64,000 bases of DNA from Symbiodinium natans. Its lineage: Eukaryota; Sar; Dinophyceae; Suessiales; Symbiodiniaceae. Positions 40,263 to 53,532 of this stretch are shown here, in pieces (within the stretch, counting starts at the first letter, position 1; each line of letters begins with the position of its first letter). The stretch covers positions 273,501 through 337,500 of the forward strand of contig CAJNDS010001191.1 of assembly GCA_905221605.1 (NCBI GenBank), in the 5' to 3' direction. The notes beneath the pieces were generated by a model. The model had not been told where the DNA came from and did no database searches. It worked only from the letters and a program-made list of their open reading frames with translations. Both the position numbers and the translations under genes were made by a program.

Positions 40263-40772
40263 GTCGCCCACACACATCTCACAGACACACACCACACACA
40301 CACACACACACCACATACACATCACACACATCACACACATCACACACATCACACACATCACACACATCACACACATCACACACATCACACACATCACACA
40401 CATCACACACATCACACACATCACACACATCACACACATCACACACATCACACACATCACACACATCACACACACCACACACACCACACACATCACACAC
40501 ACATCACACACACACATCACACACACACACCCACACATTCACACCACACACACACACCACCCACACACACACACACACACACACACCCACACACATCACC
40601 ACACAAACACATCACACCACAACACCAACACACATCACACACACACACACACACACATCACACACACACACACATCACACCACACACACACAAAACACAT
40701 CACACCACACATCAACACACATCACACACACACACACACACACAACACACACACCCACACACACCACCAACA

Positions 40773-40825
<53 letters not shown>

Positions 40826-40847
40826 CACAAACACACACAAACACACA

Positions 40848-40907
<60 letters not shown>

Positions 40908-41195
40908 ACACACATCACACACATCACACACATCACACATCACACGCATCAGACACATCACACACATCACACACATCACACACATCACACATATCACACA
41001 CATCACACACATCACACACATCACACACATCACACACATCACACACATCACACACATCACACACATCACACACACATCACACACACATCACACACACACA
41101 CATCACACACACATCACACACACACACATCGCACACACATCACACACACACACATCACACACACACACATCACACACACATCACACACACACACC

Positions 41196-41226
<31 letters not shown>

Positions 41227-41745
41227 TTCACACACCCACACACACACATACACACACACACCACACACACACACCCACGCACAACACACCACCACACACA
41301 CACACACCACACACACACACACACACCATCACACACACACAATCACACACACACACACACACATCACACACACACACACACACACACATCACACACACAC
41401 AAACACACACACACACACACACACATCACACAACACACACACACACACACACACATCACACACACACACACACATCACACTCACATCACACACACACACA
41501 CACATCACGCACACACACACACATCACGCACACATCACGCACACATCACACACATGCACACACACACACATCACACACACACACATCACACATCACACCT
41601 CACGCCTCACACCTCATACCTCACACATCACACATCACACATCACACATTCCACATCACACATCACACATCACACATCACACACACACACACACACACAC
41701 ATCACACATCACACACACACACATACATCACACACACACATCCCA
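40263..41745. repeat. 1.5-kb (CA)n and (CATCACACA)n satellite
   Basis: Blocks of a 9-bp CATCACACA unit (about 40318-40480 and 40915-41070) alternate with CA runs and ACACATC or ACACCAC variants. Because it lacks stops in one frame, a long His/Thr frame is open across it (40063-41802). This is composition, not a gene. Confidence 0.95.
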
Positions 41746-41944
41746 CTATGCCTATATAATCGTTCAGGCGCAGATATTGCTTTCAAGAAAAAGAAAAGAT
41801 AGACATGTGGGGTTGTCCGGTCCGCTAATTGGGATCCTCTGGCATGCCAAGCTTGTCTTAAGGGCATCTATTTTAAATTTACTTTCAGACGTGGCAACCT
41901 TTTGGGCTTCTCCGATCTTCGCACGACACAGTATCGGGTTTCTT

Positions 41945-42109
41945 GGGTTTAGGGTTTAAGGGTTTAGGGTTTAGGGTTTAGGGTTTAGGGTTTAGGGTTT
42001 AGGGTTTAGGGTTTAGGGTTTAGGGTTTAGGGTTTAGGGTTTAGGGTTTACAAACCCATAGGGTTTAGGGTTTATAAACCCATAGGGTTTAGGGTTTAGG
42101 GTTTATACC
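41945..42109 (+). repeat. TTTAGGG array, one of the longest in the window
   Basis: Some 17 TTTAGGG units, then units alternating with TTTATAAACCCATAGGG, which is itself an inverted pairing of the two orientations. Confidence 0.95.
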
Positions 42110-42119
42110 CCCCTCTTGG

Positions 42120-42265
42120 GGGTTGGATTCGGGGATGGCCACTCACAGCAGAAGCTGAATTCTGGCCCAGGGCCTGACATGCTCTGGAGCCGACATTTCC
42201 GTCAACTCCGCGCTAATGCCGTGGACTTCTGGTCCCTTGCAGAAGGAAAATCATCACTTCGTCGC
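42120..42265. repeat. resumption of spacer copy C
   Basis: GATTCGGGGATGGCCACTCACAGCAGAAGCTGAA...GCGCTAATGCCGTGGACTTC matches 20820-20925 and 15200-15300. The CA satellite and telomere-like array therefore split the third spacer. Confidence 0.7.
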
Positions 42266-45200
42266 TTGCAGGGTGTTATGGATAGAGGGTTTCGTGTGGG
42301 AGTGCGGCGAAGCAGCGCTCAGAAGAACATTTTCAACGATGCATGTGTGTGTCGGTGTGTGTCCTTGCTCTCGGTTTCGTCGTACAGCAGAGTGCCCACG
42401 CAGCACCGTGCAACGGAGACGGCTTTCGCAGAAGAGACGCATCGAGACGCCAAAAGGAACGGAACTAACATTCCGAGCGTTCGCAGAAAGTGTGTGTTTT
42501 GTGGATCACAGAAAGCTTCGCGAAGAAGCTGCATGGCCACACCTCCCGACCCAAGGCATGACCCGGACCACAAACGGCGCGTGGTCTTGAGGGCCAGGGT
42601 ATGACGGCGGAAGAAGATTCCGAGATTATGCTGCCTCAACGCTGCACTTTCACGAAGGGGCCGGGCGTACATCGCCGGGAGGGGCAAAGTCACGCGGGCA
42701 ACTGCGTTTTTGTCGCAAGTCGTCCACCAGCATCGCGAAAAACAGCTTTGTCAAAGACGTGCTGAGAGAAAAGGCGTTGGTGGATGTGGAAATCCGGTCA
42801 AGTTGAAAGCGTCGTGCTTCAAAGTTGCGCCATGGACGGCTTTTCCCAAGTCGAAGGCCATGTCACCTCGGAGCGACACGCGGATGCTTGGCAGAACCCT
42901 GTGACGCCCCACAAAGCTGAGGCCGGCGAAGCGCAGTCGGGTTTGCATCGACGAGTTGCATATGCTTCCTCGCTCGTGCGCTACGGTGCTGCGCATGTCA
43001 GCTGTGCGAGTTGCACATGCCAAGGTTGACGCTGCATCTCACGGATCCCGCCTGCACCTTTGCGACCCCCGAACTTTATAGCCGTCTGCATGACACAGCC
43101 GCTCGCAGTGGGTTGCCTGCTTCTATGCATGTCCGCAAAAGTAGTCGTCAAGGACGATTCAATTCCAGCATGTCTGTTGCTAGTTTTGCCGAGGGCTTGC
43201 TTTCCTTTGCATGGCTGCCGCGACGTGAAAATACAGCGCTGTCTTCTGCAGCAGTTGCTGTTGCGGCCACTTATGTGCTCTGCTGGCCTTTATTTTCTTT
43301 GTTCACGTCTTTGATGTCCTCTTTCAGCCAACAGTTCTCGATCTTCAAGTCGGACCAGCAGGATTGAAGATGGGATCCGCTTCGGTCTGCACGAATGCGG
43401 CCAGACTCGGCTGTGCTCATGTTTGCGCTTCGATGCTTCATGTTCATTGCGGCAAGGGCCGCAAGCGCCCCCGCGGGCTCAGCCTGGCTGAGTTGACATT
43501 TCAATTTCTTTGACTCACCAACCGTTTACTCTTGCTTCTTCTTGGTAATCTCTTTCTTTCTGCTTGCCGCTGTGTTCAGCCTTCTCGTCCTTCAACGCGT
43601 TGAGCGCCGCAGGATCTTCGAGGACGTTCATGAAGCCGTTCTCAAATCCACGCTCGATGCACCCAGCCGCTGTGCCTCCGTCCGTTAGTAGCGGAGGCAC
43701 AGTGCTGCTATCGCAGCTTTGAAGTTCACGGCGTGCATCCACCATCCTACTCGCACCGCGTAGCATAGTACCGTCTGCCCTCGGACGCGGAGCTAAAAAC
43801 ATGCGGCCCCAGACACACGGCACAAGAAATCGCAGAATGCAGTTCTGGCAGTTGTTGTTGCCCTCCTCCGTTGTCAACCCGCGATGTCCGAGCAAAGGTG
43901 CCAACCATCTGCGCACATCACGCGGCACGTTCTACCAGGCATGAATACGTCATGCGCCTACGCCGTTTTCATAGGATTCGTACGCGTCAGCGAAAGCTGT
44001 GTGCGAACAAGGTCTAGAGTCTACAAGGTCTAGGGTCTAGAAGCGCACGTCGCGTTTTCTTCGCTGAAGCTTGCCATGCACATACGGTTTTTTTTTTACA
44101 GCTGTGTGCGGACAAAATCGACGGCAATCTACACAACGCCCGCTCCAGAATCGTTAAGACTTCGACCCGCGACAGTACCAGCCCACTGTGACCGCTCGCG
44201 GCAAGGAGAAAATATCGAAACATGCTAGACCCCAGTATCTTGCCGTGTCTTCCTACCCCTTATGTTTTTTGGTTGTTTTTTTCAAAGTTTCTCCCCGACG
44301 CGCACATTCTCGGCACGAATGTTTCAGATATGCACAAGTAGACGCCCAACGGACTGCCTTAGCACAAAACACTCCCCAGTGTCGGCCGATAAAGCAAGCT
44401 AACGCATCGCTTGTCACAGTTCAGCGTGACATGCTGTTGGAATTTGTCGAAAGGGCTTGGGGCGGGCAGGGCGAGCCCACGTGCCAAAGCACCCAGCGCA
44501 ACAAGGGCAAGCAGTGCGAACGTTTTCGTACGTTTAAGCTACGTACTACACGCCTCTCACCCGTTCTGCAACGATCGATTCGCGCGGCTCGGGATGTTTG
44601 ATATGTATGTGATTCTTCGGTGCAAACGATGGCCGCTGGAGCGACGACTCCACCGCCGGGTTCGCCCGCCAGCTTCGCCCAATGCTGGGCGCGCGCTGCC
44701 CCCGCCGCTGCCATGCACGCATCGTGCGGCGCACCCGTAGACATCATGCGCGCGCTGCCATACACACCATGCGCACATGCAACGGATGCGCAGACCTCCG
44801 TACCTTTCATGCGCAGAAGAGTCGCATGCCTCACGCGCATTTAACTTGTGCGCACACAGCTGTCGACCACCTAGCTCAAAACGTCAGCGGCGTGCGGTGT
44901 CATGTGACATGTCGTGCGGTCACTTGTCGAAACCAACGTCGCGGGCCAGATCAGGCGGCACCATGATAACCAGCAAAGCTTCGATACGTCCGCTGTTTCG
45001 CTAGGGGAGCCAACCGCAGTAGGCGGCACCCGCTGTGAAGCCGCGCGTTGACGTCAAGCGAGCAGTGTCCACAACCTTTTGGCCCCCCAAAAAGGAGTTC
45101 GTTGGCGATGGCCTCACTGCGCCACCCGTCCTCCGTGCCATGCCACCTGCATGCGTGATGTGGAAACGGCTTGGTGCGCTTTGCGCTGCACAGTCCGGAC

Positions 45201-45751
45201 GTGCGCCTTAGAGGCGGGCGCATGCATTTTGCCGAAGACACGCGTGCGACCTCGGACGTGAACAGACATGCGGCTTTAACTAGCTGCATGTGCCTGAGGC
45301 GGCGGAAACAAATTGTCTCGAGGTGCCGACGCATGTGGCATGCAGCTACATGTGCACGACGTGTATACACCTGCTTGCGCATGAAGGTATACCACCGTGC
45401 GCGCATGACGGGTACGGACGCGCACGCCCAAGAGCGGGAAGATTGCCGTGGCATTTTAATGCAGGTTTAACTGGAAGCGATGTTTTTGTGAATCGCAGAA
45501 AAATGTTTCATAACGTTGTGCTACAGGAGCAGCACGAGTCCTCAAGCAGTAGTCGAGCGGTCAGAGCGGTCAGTGACTAACTACCAACCTTATGTTTCTT
45601 CGACGCCCAATTCCCCCGACCAAGCCTTTGATCTTGAAATCTGGCCTCGGCCTCATTCCCCCCGACCCTGTATAGAGGCTTGCTGTAGGGTGATGAGGCC
45701 CCTGATCCTTGCCCGCACCCCACACGCACACACAGACACACAGCGAGGCAC
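42266..45751. other. GC-rich stretch, nothing recognised
   Basis: Overlapping frames on both strands of up to about 170 codons, as expected in GC-rich DNA. No domain, no telomere-like repeat and no MITE. It could be old transposon body upstream of the LINE fragment, but I cannot show this. Confidence 0.5.
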
Positions 45752-46225
45752 ATGCTGGTTTACGGGGCCACGCCCATGGGCATCGCGCTGTGCTGCGACG
45801 CTACCCTCGTGTCGCCCTTGACGCGCACGGGGCAGCCGCAACCATGCGCCGCCGACACGGATGGGGCAGCGCTCCGCGTTGCTGAACGACGCAAACAGGC
45901 GGCCTACCCGGAGCTCACGGGCGGCGGGCCCCGGCGGCTCGTCGTGCTCGGCTCGGAGGTCGGGGGTCGCTGGAATGGCGGGGCCCTGCGATTCATGCGC
46001 GACATGGTCCGCATGCCGCCAACAGAGCGCCGAGCGGCCGCATCCGGCTGGGCAAGACGTTGGTGGAGCATCATCTCGGTCGCCGTTCAACAGGCCGTGG
46101 GCACCACGGCCCTGGGTCGTACGTGGCCGTCCGCGTCCACCGCGGCCGACGAGCCTGCCCCACCGCTTGACCGCCTCCTGGAGCCTGGGCCACCCGACCC
46201 AAGCCGGCTGCTACTGCAGGCATAG
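45752..46225 (+). pseudogene. 3' fragment of a LINE-type reverse transcriptase ORF
   Basis: 157 codons ending at a TAG (46223-46225). PMGIALCCDATLVSPL, AADTDGAALRVAERRK, YPEL...GGPRRLVVLGSEVGGRWN and RRWWSIISVAVQQAV resemble the C-terminal part of dinoflagellate non-LTR retrotransposon polymerases. The polymerase core (FADD) is missing, so this is a 5'-truncated copy as is usual for LINEs. No poly(A) tail was seen. Confidence 0.6.
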
Positions 46226-49200
46226 CTACAGCCGGGTAGTTTAGGAACAGCTTAGCCGACCGAACGGATCAGCAGGCGTAAAAGTCCGGAAAAAAATCAT
46301 GGTGAAAGCAAGCCCTTGAAGTCTAACATCTCAAATTTAGCCGAAAACATGAGAAAGAACGTCACTTGCAGCCAAGGTGCGATCCAAACACCCTAATCCC
46401 CAACCTCATGGAAACACCAGAAACCGATAAAACCCCGATCCCTTTACTTGTTGCAGCGATGCGATTCACACAACCTAATCCCAACCTCGTCGCAACACCT
46501 GACAAAAAACCAGACTTTCCCGAACCCCTGAGTGCAGCTGGTTCAGACTGGTTCGCGTATCTTGTTTCAACAAACAAACCAATTGCCGTTTGAACGCACC
46601 ATCCAAAGCGACGTCAACTAAAGAACCTCATCATGGGGAAAGGGCACAGTTTCTACACTGCCACACGCACCCCGCTGCGGGATCCCGGTTATCCCAGGCA
46701 CGAAATGAGGGACGCAGACGCAAACAGCAACAGCCTTAGTGGTGACAACAGCCCCTCCTGAACCCTTGCAAGGAACGCAGAAAATCAACACAACGGAGAG
46801 AAACAAACGTCAACCGCCTTGGTAACAACAACAGTAATTAGCTCGAACGGCGGATGCTGAAGTTATTCCTAGTCATGGCAGAGCACGCGTCCCGGCGTGA
46901 GGCTTTGCCACAAGTCCTCCGCGTGGCTGCCAAGGTTGACACCAGAGCCACCGATAATGGTGGACGTGGTTTGACCATGGGTCCCACCAGGCCATGCTCG
47001 GCGCGCTCCTGGCCCGACCAGTTTTGCGCAACACCCAGCTCTTACATCTGGGCGGACGGTTAAGAGGTGACGCATGTTAATAGTGTGCCGAGACGACGAC
47101 TTGGTCGCCCCCCAAGCGATGGGATGATGACTTGAACAAGTTTGTAATGTCGCAGTTCCCCGGACGCAGTTCGTGGTCTGATGTAGCTCATCTGCCAAGA
47201 TGGCCGTCAACAAGACATGTCTTTGTACAGTTTGACACGGCCTCGCACATTCATTAGCTCGTAGAACCCACCGTCCGTTGTCCTTTGTCCTGAAAGGACC
47301 GTCGTTTTCGTGACTCGCACGGGCAAAGTGCAAAGTGCAAAGTGCATCACATCGCCCAGCGAGAAGGCGGGGAACAAATCAGGGTAGGGTGACCCCTTGA
47401 TGCCCGCCCTGTACATCCCTGTGCGCCCTCGCTCAAGAACCGGCGCATGCTGGCGCTCGAGGAAGCTCAGTAAGCGATCCTCGCCTACCGCGACGACACG
47501 TGCATCGTTTCCGCCGGGGCGAGTGTGTGAACTTTACTAGGCCTGCCGGCGGGCACTGTGGGCCTACGTGCGCGTTGAGCTCAACCGCGTCAACGCACGC
47601 ATTTAGAATGCCGTCGGGGAGGAGCCTCCCGAATATCCGCACGGCAAACAAACCCGGACATCGCCATTTGTGCGGGCCCAGCCGCTTGACCAACAAGGAT
47701 TCGCCGTCCTTGGCGTACATCCATCGTCGACTGGAACTCAAGCGCGAAAAACACGATTGTCTCCTCCCCTGCGAGCATTGTGGTTGCTGCACTGCGACCC
47801 CCAGAACGGGAGACGCCACCCCCACTCAGGTCGACGAGTCCACGCCTGGCTATATGATTATGCCACTGCCCGCCCACGCCGGATTGCGACGTTGGTTCCA
47901 TACGTGCCATGGCATGGGGCCAAGAGGCGTGCACAGGCCAACGCTGGCTTGACATGGCCACGTGGCCGGTTGACCCGCACACCTTGGCCCGCCAAGTGCA
48001 TTCCATCGCCCAGCTCGAACCTTTGCGAGGCACAGGAGCAAGGTACGCCACGGGACGAAGTTCTCCTGGCCGAATTCGTCGCGTTGCCCGTGAGCTGAGC
48101 CTCACGGCAGCCGTCTCCGCATGTATGGACCACGATGGGCACTTGTCCGCTGCAGCGCAATCGGCGCTGCTCGGAGGATTCGGGGGCCTCCGCCGCGGCC
48201 ACCGAGGCGCACGACATCGCATTGCATATGCGCGAACACACGCGGGCGGAAGCACCGCGCGCACCCATGAGGATGATGCCAAAATATGCCGAGGCCGTCC
48301 CAGAGCTTGCACCGGCACACCCCGTCTCGTCGCTGACACTTCGCAGCCATCTCGGCACCCTCCGCCCGCCGCAGCTCAGCGAGCTTTTTAGCCAGTGCGT
48401 ATGCCCCTCCCAAACGCCGCCTCGCCAACTCACGATCGAAAACGAGCGTGACGGATGCACACATGCATTAGTGTCAATGGCGACCCACCTTCCACGCCTA
48501 AACGGTTGCAGGTGGTTGGGGTCTGACTTTTTCACCATGTTATGACGCCGGGTGTGGACGCGGCAGTGGTTAGCCGTGTGCCCACGCAGCAATGAGGGGA
48601 CAAGAGAGTGCACACTGGAGTCCTTTATTTGGGCGAAACATCCACGTTGAAGTTTGCATTCTTGGCCCCCGTGTGCTCTTCATTAGTGCGCGATGCCAGC
48701 AGACGGATGCAGGCCGTCGAGGGCACCCTTATCACACGGAAATGAGCCAACGTTTCTGCAAAGCAAACAGGATGCACCACAACCCCATGCGGTGCTAGGA
48801 GTTGTGGAACGAAAATCTGAGGTTTGGAGCTTGCATGAGTTTGCGTAGGATGGCACTGTCAGAAGTCTGGACATGCGTCACTCATTGATCAGTAGCATTG
48901 CTGCCTCAGAAGGTGTCTCGTGGCATGGTGAGCGGCGCGGCGGCGCGCTCAGAACATGCGCGCACTGCTGATTCGGGCAATAAGCATGAGGGGCGGGAGG
49001 GTTGCAGGTTGTGGTGGATGTTTCCGGCTCTTTTGGTGTTCAATGCTTCCTTGGCCGCGTGGGTAAACGAGGATGTCACATGCGGGGGGGGGGGGGGGGG
49101 GGGTGCGCTTTCAGAATCGTGCCCGGGCAGGGGAAGGTGTGATCCAACAACCTGGCCACATTTCGAGTTCATGAAGTGCATTGCCCTATCAAGCATTTCC

Positions 49201-49440
49201 CGGCCTCCCATAGCAAGTAAAACCCCAAACTCTGACTAGCATGAGCCTTTTGAGATGGCTGCGAAGATATCTGCTGCTCCCGCTCACGGCCCTTTCTGCA
49301 CTTGCGCTGCTGCCGGCGCTGTGGATCACGGCATCGGAGCTGAGCTGTGTGGGATCGAGAATTTTCTCGGGGTTTTAGTCAGTAGGGCGCAGAATCTAGG
49401 AGTTAGGGGCGGCAGGCGTTTTAGGTGTTCAGGATTTCGA
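46226..49440. other. no gene recognised
   Basis: Mixed short frames on both strands (largest about 250 codons, - strand, 47590-48339) with Arg/Ala/Pro-rich composition typical of spurious frames in GC-rich DNA. An 18-base G-run lies at 49084-49101. Telomere-like repeats are absent, in contrast to the flanks. Confidence 0.5.
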
Positions 49441-49559
49441 TGAGTCACCTAATGTTCCGTGTGTATCGGTTTCGTAGAAAAGCCTAGTAGTAGAGTAGGT
49501 AACCTTTCACCTTTTTGGGGTAGTATCATCCCCTTATAATTCCAAAGGTCAACCTTGAA

Positions 49560-50760
49560 TTCCTCCAGGTTACTGAACAACTAAGACAGTTTATTATCCG
49601 TAACGGCCGGGCATACTAAAAGACTTACTAATTAGCCCGGCATAATAAGGGAATAATAGAATGAAGTGAGTGAAACGAACCCCTTTATAATAATATTTGC
49701 GTATACGCGTGAATTATATTACAAGTATGCGCAAATAGTATTAATAAAGGGCCAAGTATTTTACTGGATTCTTCATTCTAATTCTCTTATTTTGCTTGTT
49801 TAATTGAGTTATAAGCAGTGAAGATATGAATGACGCATGAACTCAATTGAACAACAAGCAAAATTAGGAAAGGAATGAAGAAAGAAGAAAAATAGAGAAA
49901 AGAATAATGCACGCCAAATAGTAAGTCTTTTTATGAGGCGTGCACTACGTTCTCTTCGTTCATTCTATTTCATTGTGTTCTCGCTTCACTTCGTTCATTG
50001 AAACCATTGAAATAGAATTCTCTTCGTAATATTAACCCGGCTTTATAAGGACTAAAAGGACGCATGAAAGCCGGGGTGAATATAATGAACGAAGTTAAGG
50101 GCGCACAGTACAAAAAGCCTTATTTCGTGCGCCATGCAAATAAAATTAAAGGGCAAATTATTAGTGTGAATGTAGCGTGAATACATGAACTGCGTTAATT
50201 TAATTCACTTCATTCACGTAATAATTTAATGGGAGATTCTGTGAGGTTATTTAGTTCTCTTCACTTTAATAATATTGTGTGCGCTTTTGTCATTTAATTC
50301 GTGCACAAGTTTACAATTAAATTACAAGCGCAAACAAGATTATGAAAGTAAATAGCTGGTTTTGTTTCGTTCATGCAATTCACGCGCAAACTCGTTCATT
50401 TATTCACTTCGTTTACTTGTAATTGCATTCGCTTCACGGTATTAAAGGAGCGAAGGAAAAGAATGTAATGGAAAGAAGTGACACGGGCTAGTTAAAATAT
50501 TATAATTCACGCGGGAAAAGACGCCCTTGTAATTATAATATTATGGACGCCCGTGAGCTTTCTATTATTAGGGCGTTCACACGGGCACATAAGGATTATA
50601 GTTCGTGCCCGTAATACAATAATAAATAGTAGAATTACTGCGGCCACAATAATAAATAGTAAATAGGCCGCACGTGTCGTTCAATCGTTCAATCATGCGT
50701 TTCATGCGTCCTCGCATTCATTGCATTCGTTCGTCCTTATAAACGCATTCATGAACTGAA
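49560..50760. repeat. AT-rich island made of consecutive hairpins
   Basis: At least twelve inverted repeats follow one another. Examples: 49606-49612/49635-49641 (GCCGGGC); 49681-49706/49725-49751; 49771-49810/49840-49880 (about 40-base arms); 49908-49915/49937-49944 (TGCACGCC); 49962-49975/50005-50018; 50036-50044/50067-50075 (CCCGGCTTT); 50100-50106/50127-50133; 50155-50181/50202-50227; 50482-50488/50549-50555 enclosing 50496-50507/50531-50542 (AATATTATAATT); 50581-50588/50605-50612 (ACGGGCAC); 50639-50645/50666-50672 (TGCGGCC); 50695-50702/50741-50748. TTCACTTCGTTCAT recurs in both orientations. No coding frame of useful length. Base composition differs sharply from the flanks. Confidence 0.85.
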
Positions 50761-51223
50761 CTCACTTCGTACTTCTATCACAAGGGTCTTATGGTGTACA
50801 TGTTAACCCACAATTGACCCTTTCTTCACGGCCCTGTTAACCGCTTCTTGAAAGTCAACCAGTAGATGAACGAAGTGAACCAGAAATCCAACCACAGGAT
50901 ACGTCCTAAAGGGTTTGAGGGAGCAAGAAGGGGTTGGAGCAAGGTGTATAGGCCGGACGGCGACACCAACCGGAGCCTGTCGAGCCCAGCTATGGCATTG
51001 CCGCCTCCGGGTGCTCTGATGAAATGTTAGGAAAAGGATCGGATGGGAAAGGCACTTCTACGGAGGTTTGTGATAGACGGTTTAGGGAAGAAATGAAGAC
51101 AGAAGTCTCTTTAGAGGCCCCAGCACAACCGAAGGTAATGGTGGTGTGTTTTTTATTCTGTTTTGATTATGGTTTCATATCAGGTTTTAAAATAATAAAA
51201 TTATTAAATCAATACTAAAACTA
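50761..51223. other. flank of the hairpin island, no gene recognised
   Basis: AT-rich up to about 50900, then mixed sequence. A 64-codon frame at 51024-51218 is not convincing. Confidence 0.4.
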
Positions 51224-51479
51224 TATGAGGTACAAAGCGCCGAACCCTTCGAACTTCGAAACCCCCCAAATGAATGATGCGCCAAGTTCGCTGTTCATTT
51301 GGCCCCCCTTGGAGGTGCGAGCTTTGAAACTCCTGGCTCAATTTTGGTGCTGCCCGAGTTGCTTAGCCAAAAGCCTTTCCGCTTCTCAGGCTTGTTTCAG
51401 GAATTTTGTTTGTGTATTTAACCCCGAGGTGTTACACACATCATTGTCATTTTACATTTCTAAGGCTAAGGGTACCCAA

Positions 51480-52015
51480 GGCTTCCCACCCACCAGACCC
51501 GTCCTCTATAAGATGTTGAGCGAGTTGATCCGCTCACATCCGGAATGGCTGCCGCGTGTCCAGAACCTGAGTTTCCATTTTCAGCACGAGCATGCCATTG
51601 CTTTGCAGACGCCGTATTCGAGCAACCACATCTTCCTGGGTCCAAACCTCACGGAGAGGAGCATCAACGGAGACGCAGCCTTCTACCGATTTCGTCCAAG
51701 CTTGTGCTTCGAAAAGGAGGGCTACTGCAAGGCTGCAACAACAGGCATCCTCGTGGAGTACGCCATGCCGAACATGGTTGCGATTCGTGAGGCACGCGTG
51801 CTCCCTCCGCAAGTGATCGATGCAATCCTGTACGTGCCGCCGCTCATTTACGACCTCTTCCCCAAACGGAGTGGCCGCGACCCTGCCATGCCCATCACCA
51901 CTTGGAGGCCTTATACTCTGACGGGCCGTCATGGGCGAAATCGGAGGTCGAAGTTGCTGAAGCGCTTCAAGAAGCACAACATCTCGACCCAGAACCCATC
52001 TCACCGCCTTTGGAA
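51480..52015 (+). CDS. hypothetical exon(s)
   Basis: The frame through 51480-51900 reads as ordinary protein (SHPEWLPRVQNLSFHF, FLGPNLTERSINGDAAFYRF, VIDAILYVPPLIYDLFPK). From about 51902 a different frame looks more protein-like (EALYSDGPSWAKSEVEVAE). So either two exons with a very short intron or a frameshift is present. No family is recognised. The first frame alone stays open to 52247, through a TTTTACTG repeat. Confidence 0.4.
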
Positions 52016-52027
52016 TGTTTTTTTTGT

Positions 52028-52081
52028 TGCTGTTTTACTGTTTTACTGTTTTACTGTTTTACTGTTTTACTGTTTTACTTC
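52028..52081 (+). repeat. (TTTTACTG)n tandem repeat
   Basis: Six copies of an 8-bp unit, right after the hypothetical exon. Confidence 0.95.
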
Positions 52082-53532
52082 CATGCCTGCAGCCTACAAG
52101 AAGCTCAAGGGACGATCAAGTGGCACGTGTTCATGGTCTAGGATTTTGGGCTTCAAGGTTTTCAAGGCCACGCCTGGACAGAGGTTTGAAAGGTCTCCCT
52201 TTGAAACCCTAAAGAAAAAAGATGTTACTTCGAACATCCCCACTTAAGGATCGGGAGAGGTTGTTTCTGGGGTTGGGCACTCCAGGGAGTCTCTTGGGGT
52301 TGGGCCCCCTTTTTCTGTGGGCACTCCAGGGAGTCTCTAGGAGTAGACCGGGCGAGGAGTTCCCAGCGATGAGAAGAGTTGAATCTAACAACCCCACATC
52401 GAAGGCGGGGAAAAACCCCAAACCGTTTAAACCCTAGACCCTGAACCCTAACCCACCCCCCCCCCCCCCCCCCCGCGCGCACGCGCGCGCCTCAAAAGAA
52501 GCTCAAAAGGAACTTGCTGGGCTTGGAGGATGGAACCCTGGAACTCCAGGAGGTGCTCCGACACACGGCGATCCTTAAGGATATTTGGGAACATGTTTAA
52601 TTCTTGGGGTAGTATATCTATAACTCCTGTAGGGGTTTAGGGCTTAGACTATAATTCCTATAGGGGTTTAGGGTTTAGGGCTAGTTCCTAAGAAGCAGGG
52701 GAAAATGATGAGATTTGCTAGGGTTCCAAGTTCAGTTCAGGATCATGCTGAACGTGCATCAGACGGAGGAGTTCCATACCATTGAGGAGCCCCGGAACAG
52801 AGCGGGGGCAGGAGGAGGCTTCTTTTGGCTTTCTAACAAAAAGAATATGTGTATATATATATATACATATATATATGGTTTTTGATTAGGGGGGAAGGAA
52901 GAGGGGGTGAAGAGGGCCTCCTTTGGCTTTTTGGTTTGTTGTTTGGGGGGGGCGAAGGGTAAGAACCTCAGCCGGCGACTGCCTGCAAGCCCCGTAGGCG
53001 GACGCTGCCCAAAGTCAAGGCTGCGTTTGTCAATTCTTTCGTTCAAGCACCCTACACACACCCTGACCTCCTCAATAACCTCATCCCTCAAACCCTAAGC
53101 CCTAAACCTTGTGCCCGAATCCAATCCCAAAGCGCCAACGCTCCCCTCACCACCCCAAGGAACTTCGCATCCTGCCTGCCATCCTCTGCGGGGTGGTCGT
53201 GATCTCAGAGGCTTCGGCGCCTTGTTTAGGATTTAGGGCATTTAGGGCATTTAGGGCTGAAGATGAGAGGGGAAGAGGGGATGCGGCGGGGGGGTTCACT
53301 TGGGAGGGTTTAGGGGTTTAGGACGCAGCTTTGGGTCTCCTTCCGAGCCTTCAGACGACCTCTTGCATGCGAACTCTTGAAGCTTCCGCAGAGGGGCGGT
53401 GGAGCCCCAACTCAAAGACCCGAGCCTTGCGGCACGCTGTGTGCAAATAAGTGCTGTGCTCGGGCTGAGTAGTCTGGGGGGGGGGGGGGGGGGTTTTTTG
53501 AGACCCATTCAGAATGCCGGTTGCTAATGTTT

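Noticed and set aside
40063-41802. 579-codon His/Thr-rich open frame on the + strand and Cys/Val-rich frames on the - strand
   Set aside because: They exist only because CA and CATCACACA repeats lack stop codons; no flanking coding sequence or start supports a protein.
41800-41880. Possible cloning-vector sequence (GGATCC...GCATGCCAAGCTTG)
   Set aside because: The restriction-site-like words are spaced unlike a known polylinker and the flanks are not vector-like; probably coincidence.
47590-48339. 249-codon - strand open frame
   Set aside because: Arg/Ala/Pro-rich composition, equally long frames on the opposite strand and no motif; typical of GC-rich DNA.
49560-50760. CRISPR array as an explanation for the regularly spaced short repeats
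   Set aside because: The repeats are inverted pairs with differing stem sequences, not identical direct repeats with unique spacers, and the genome context is eukaryotic.
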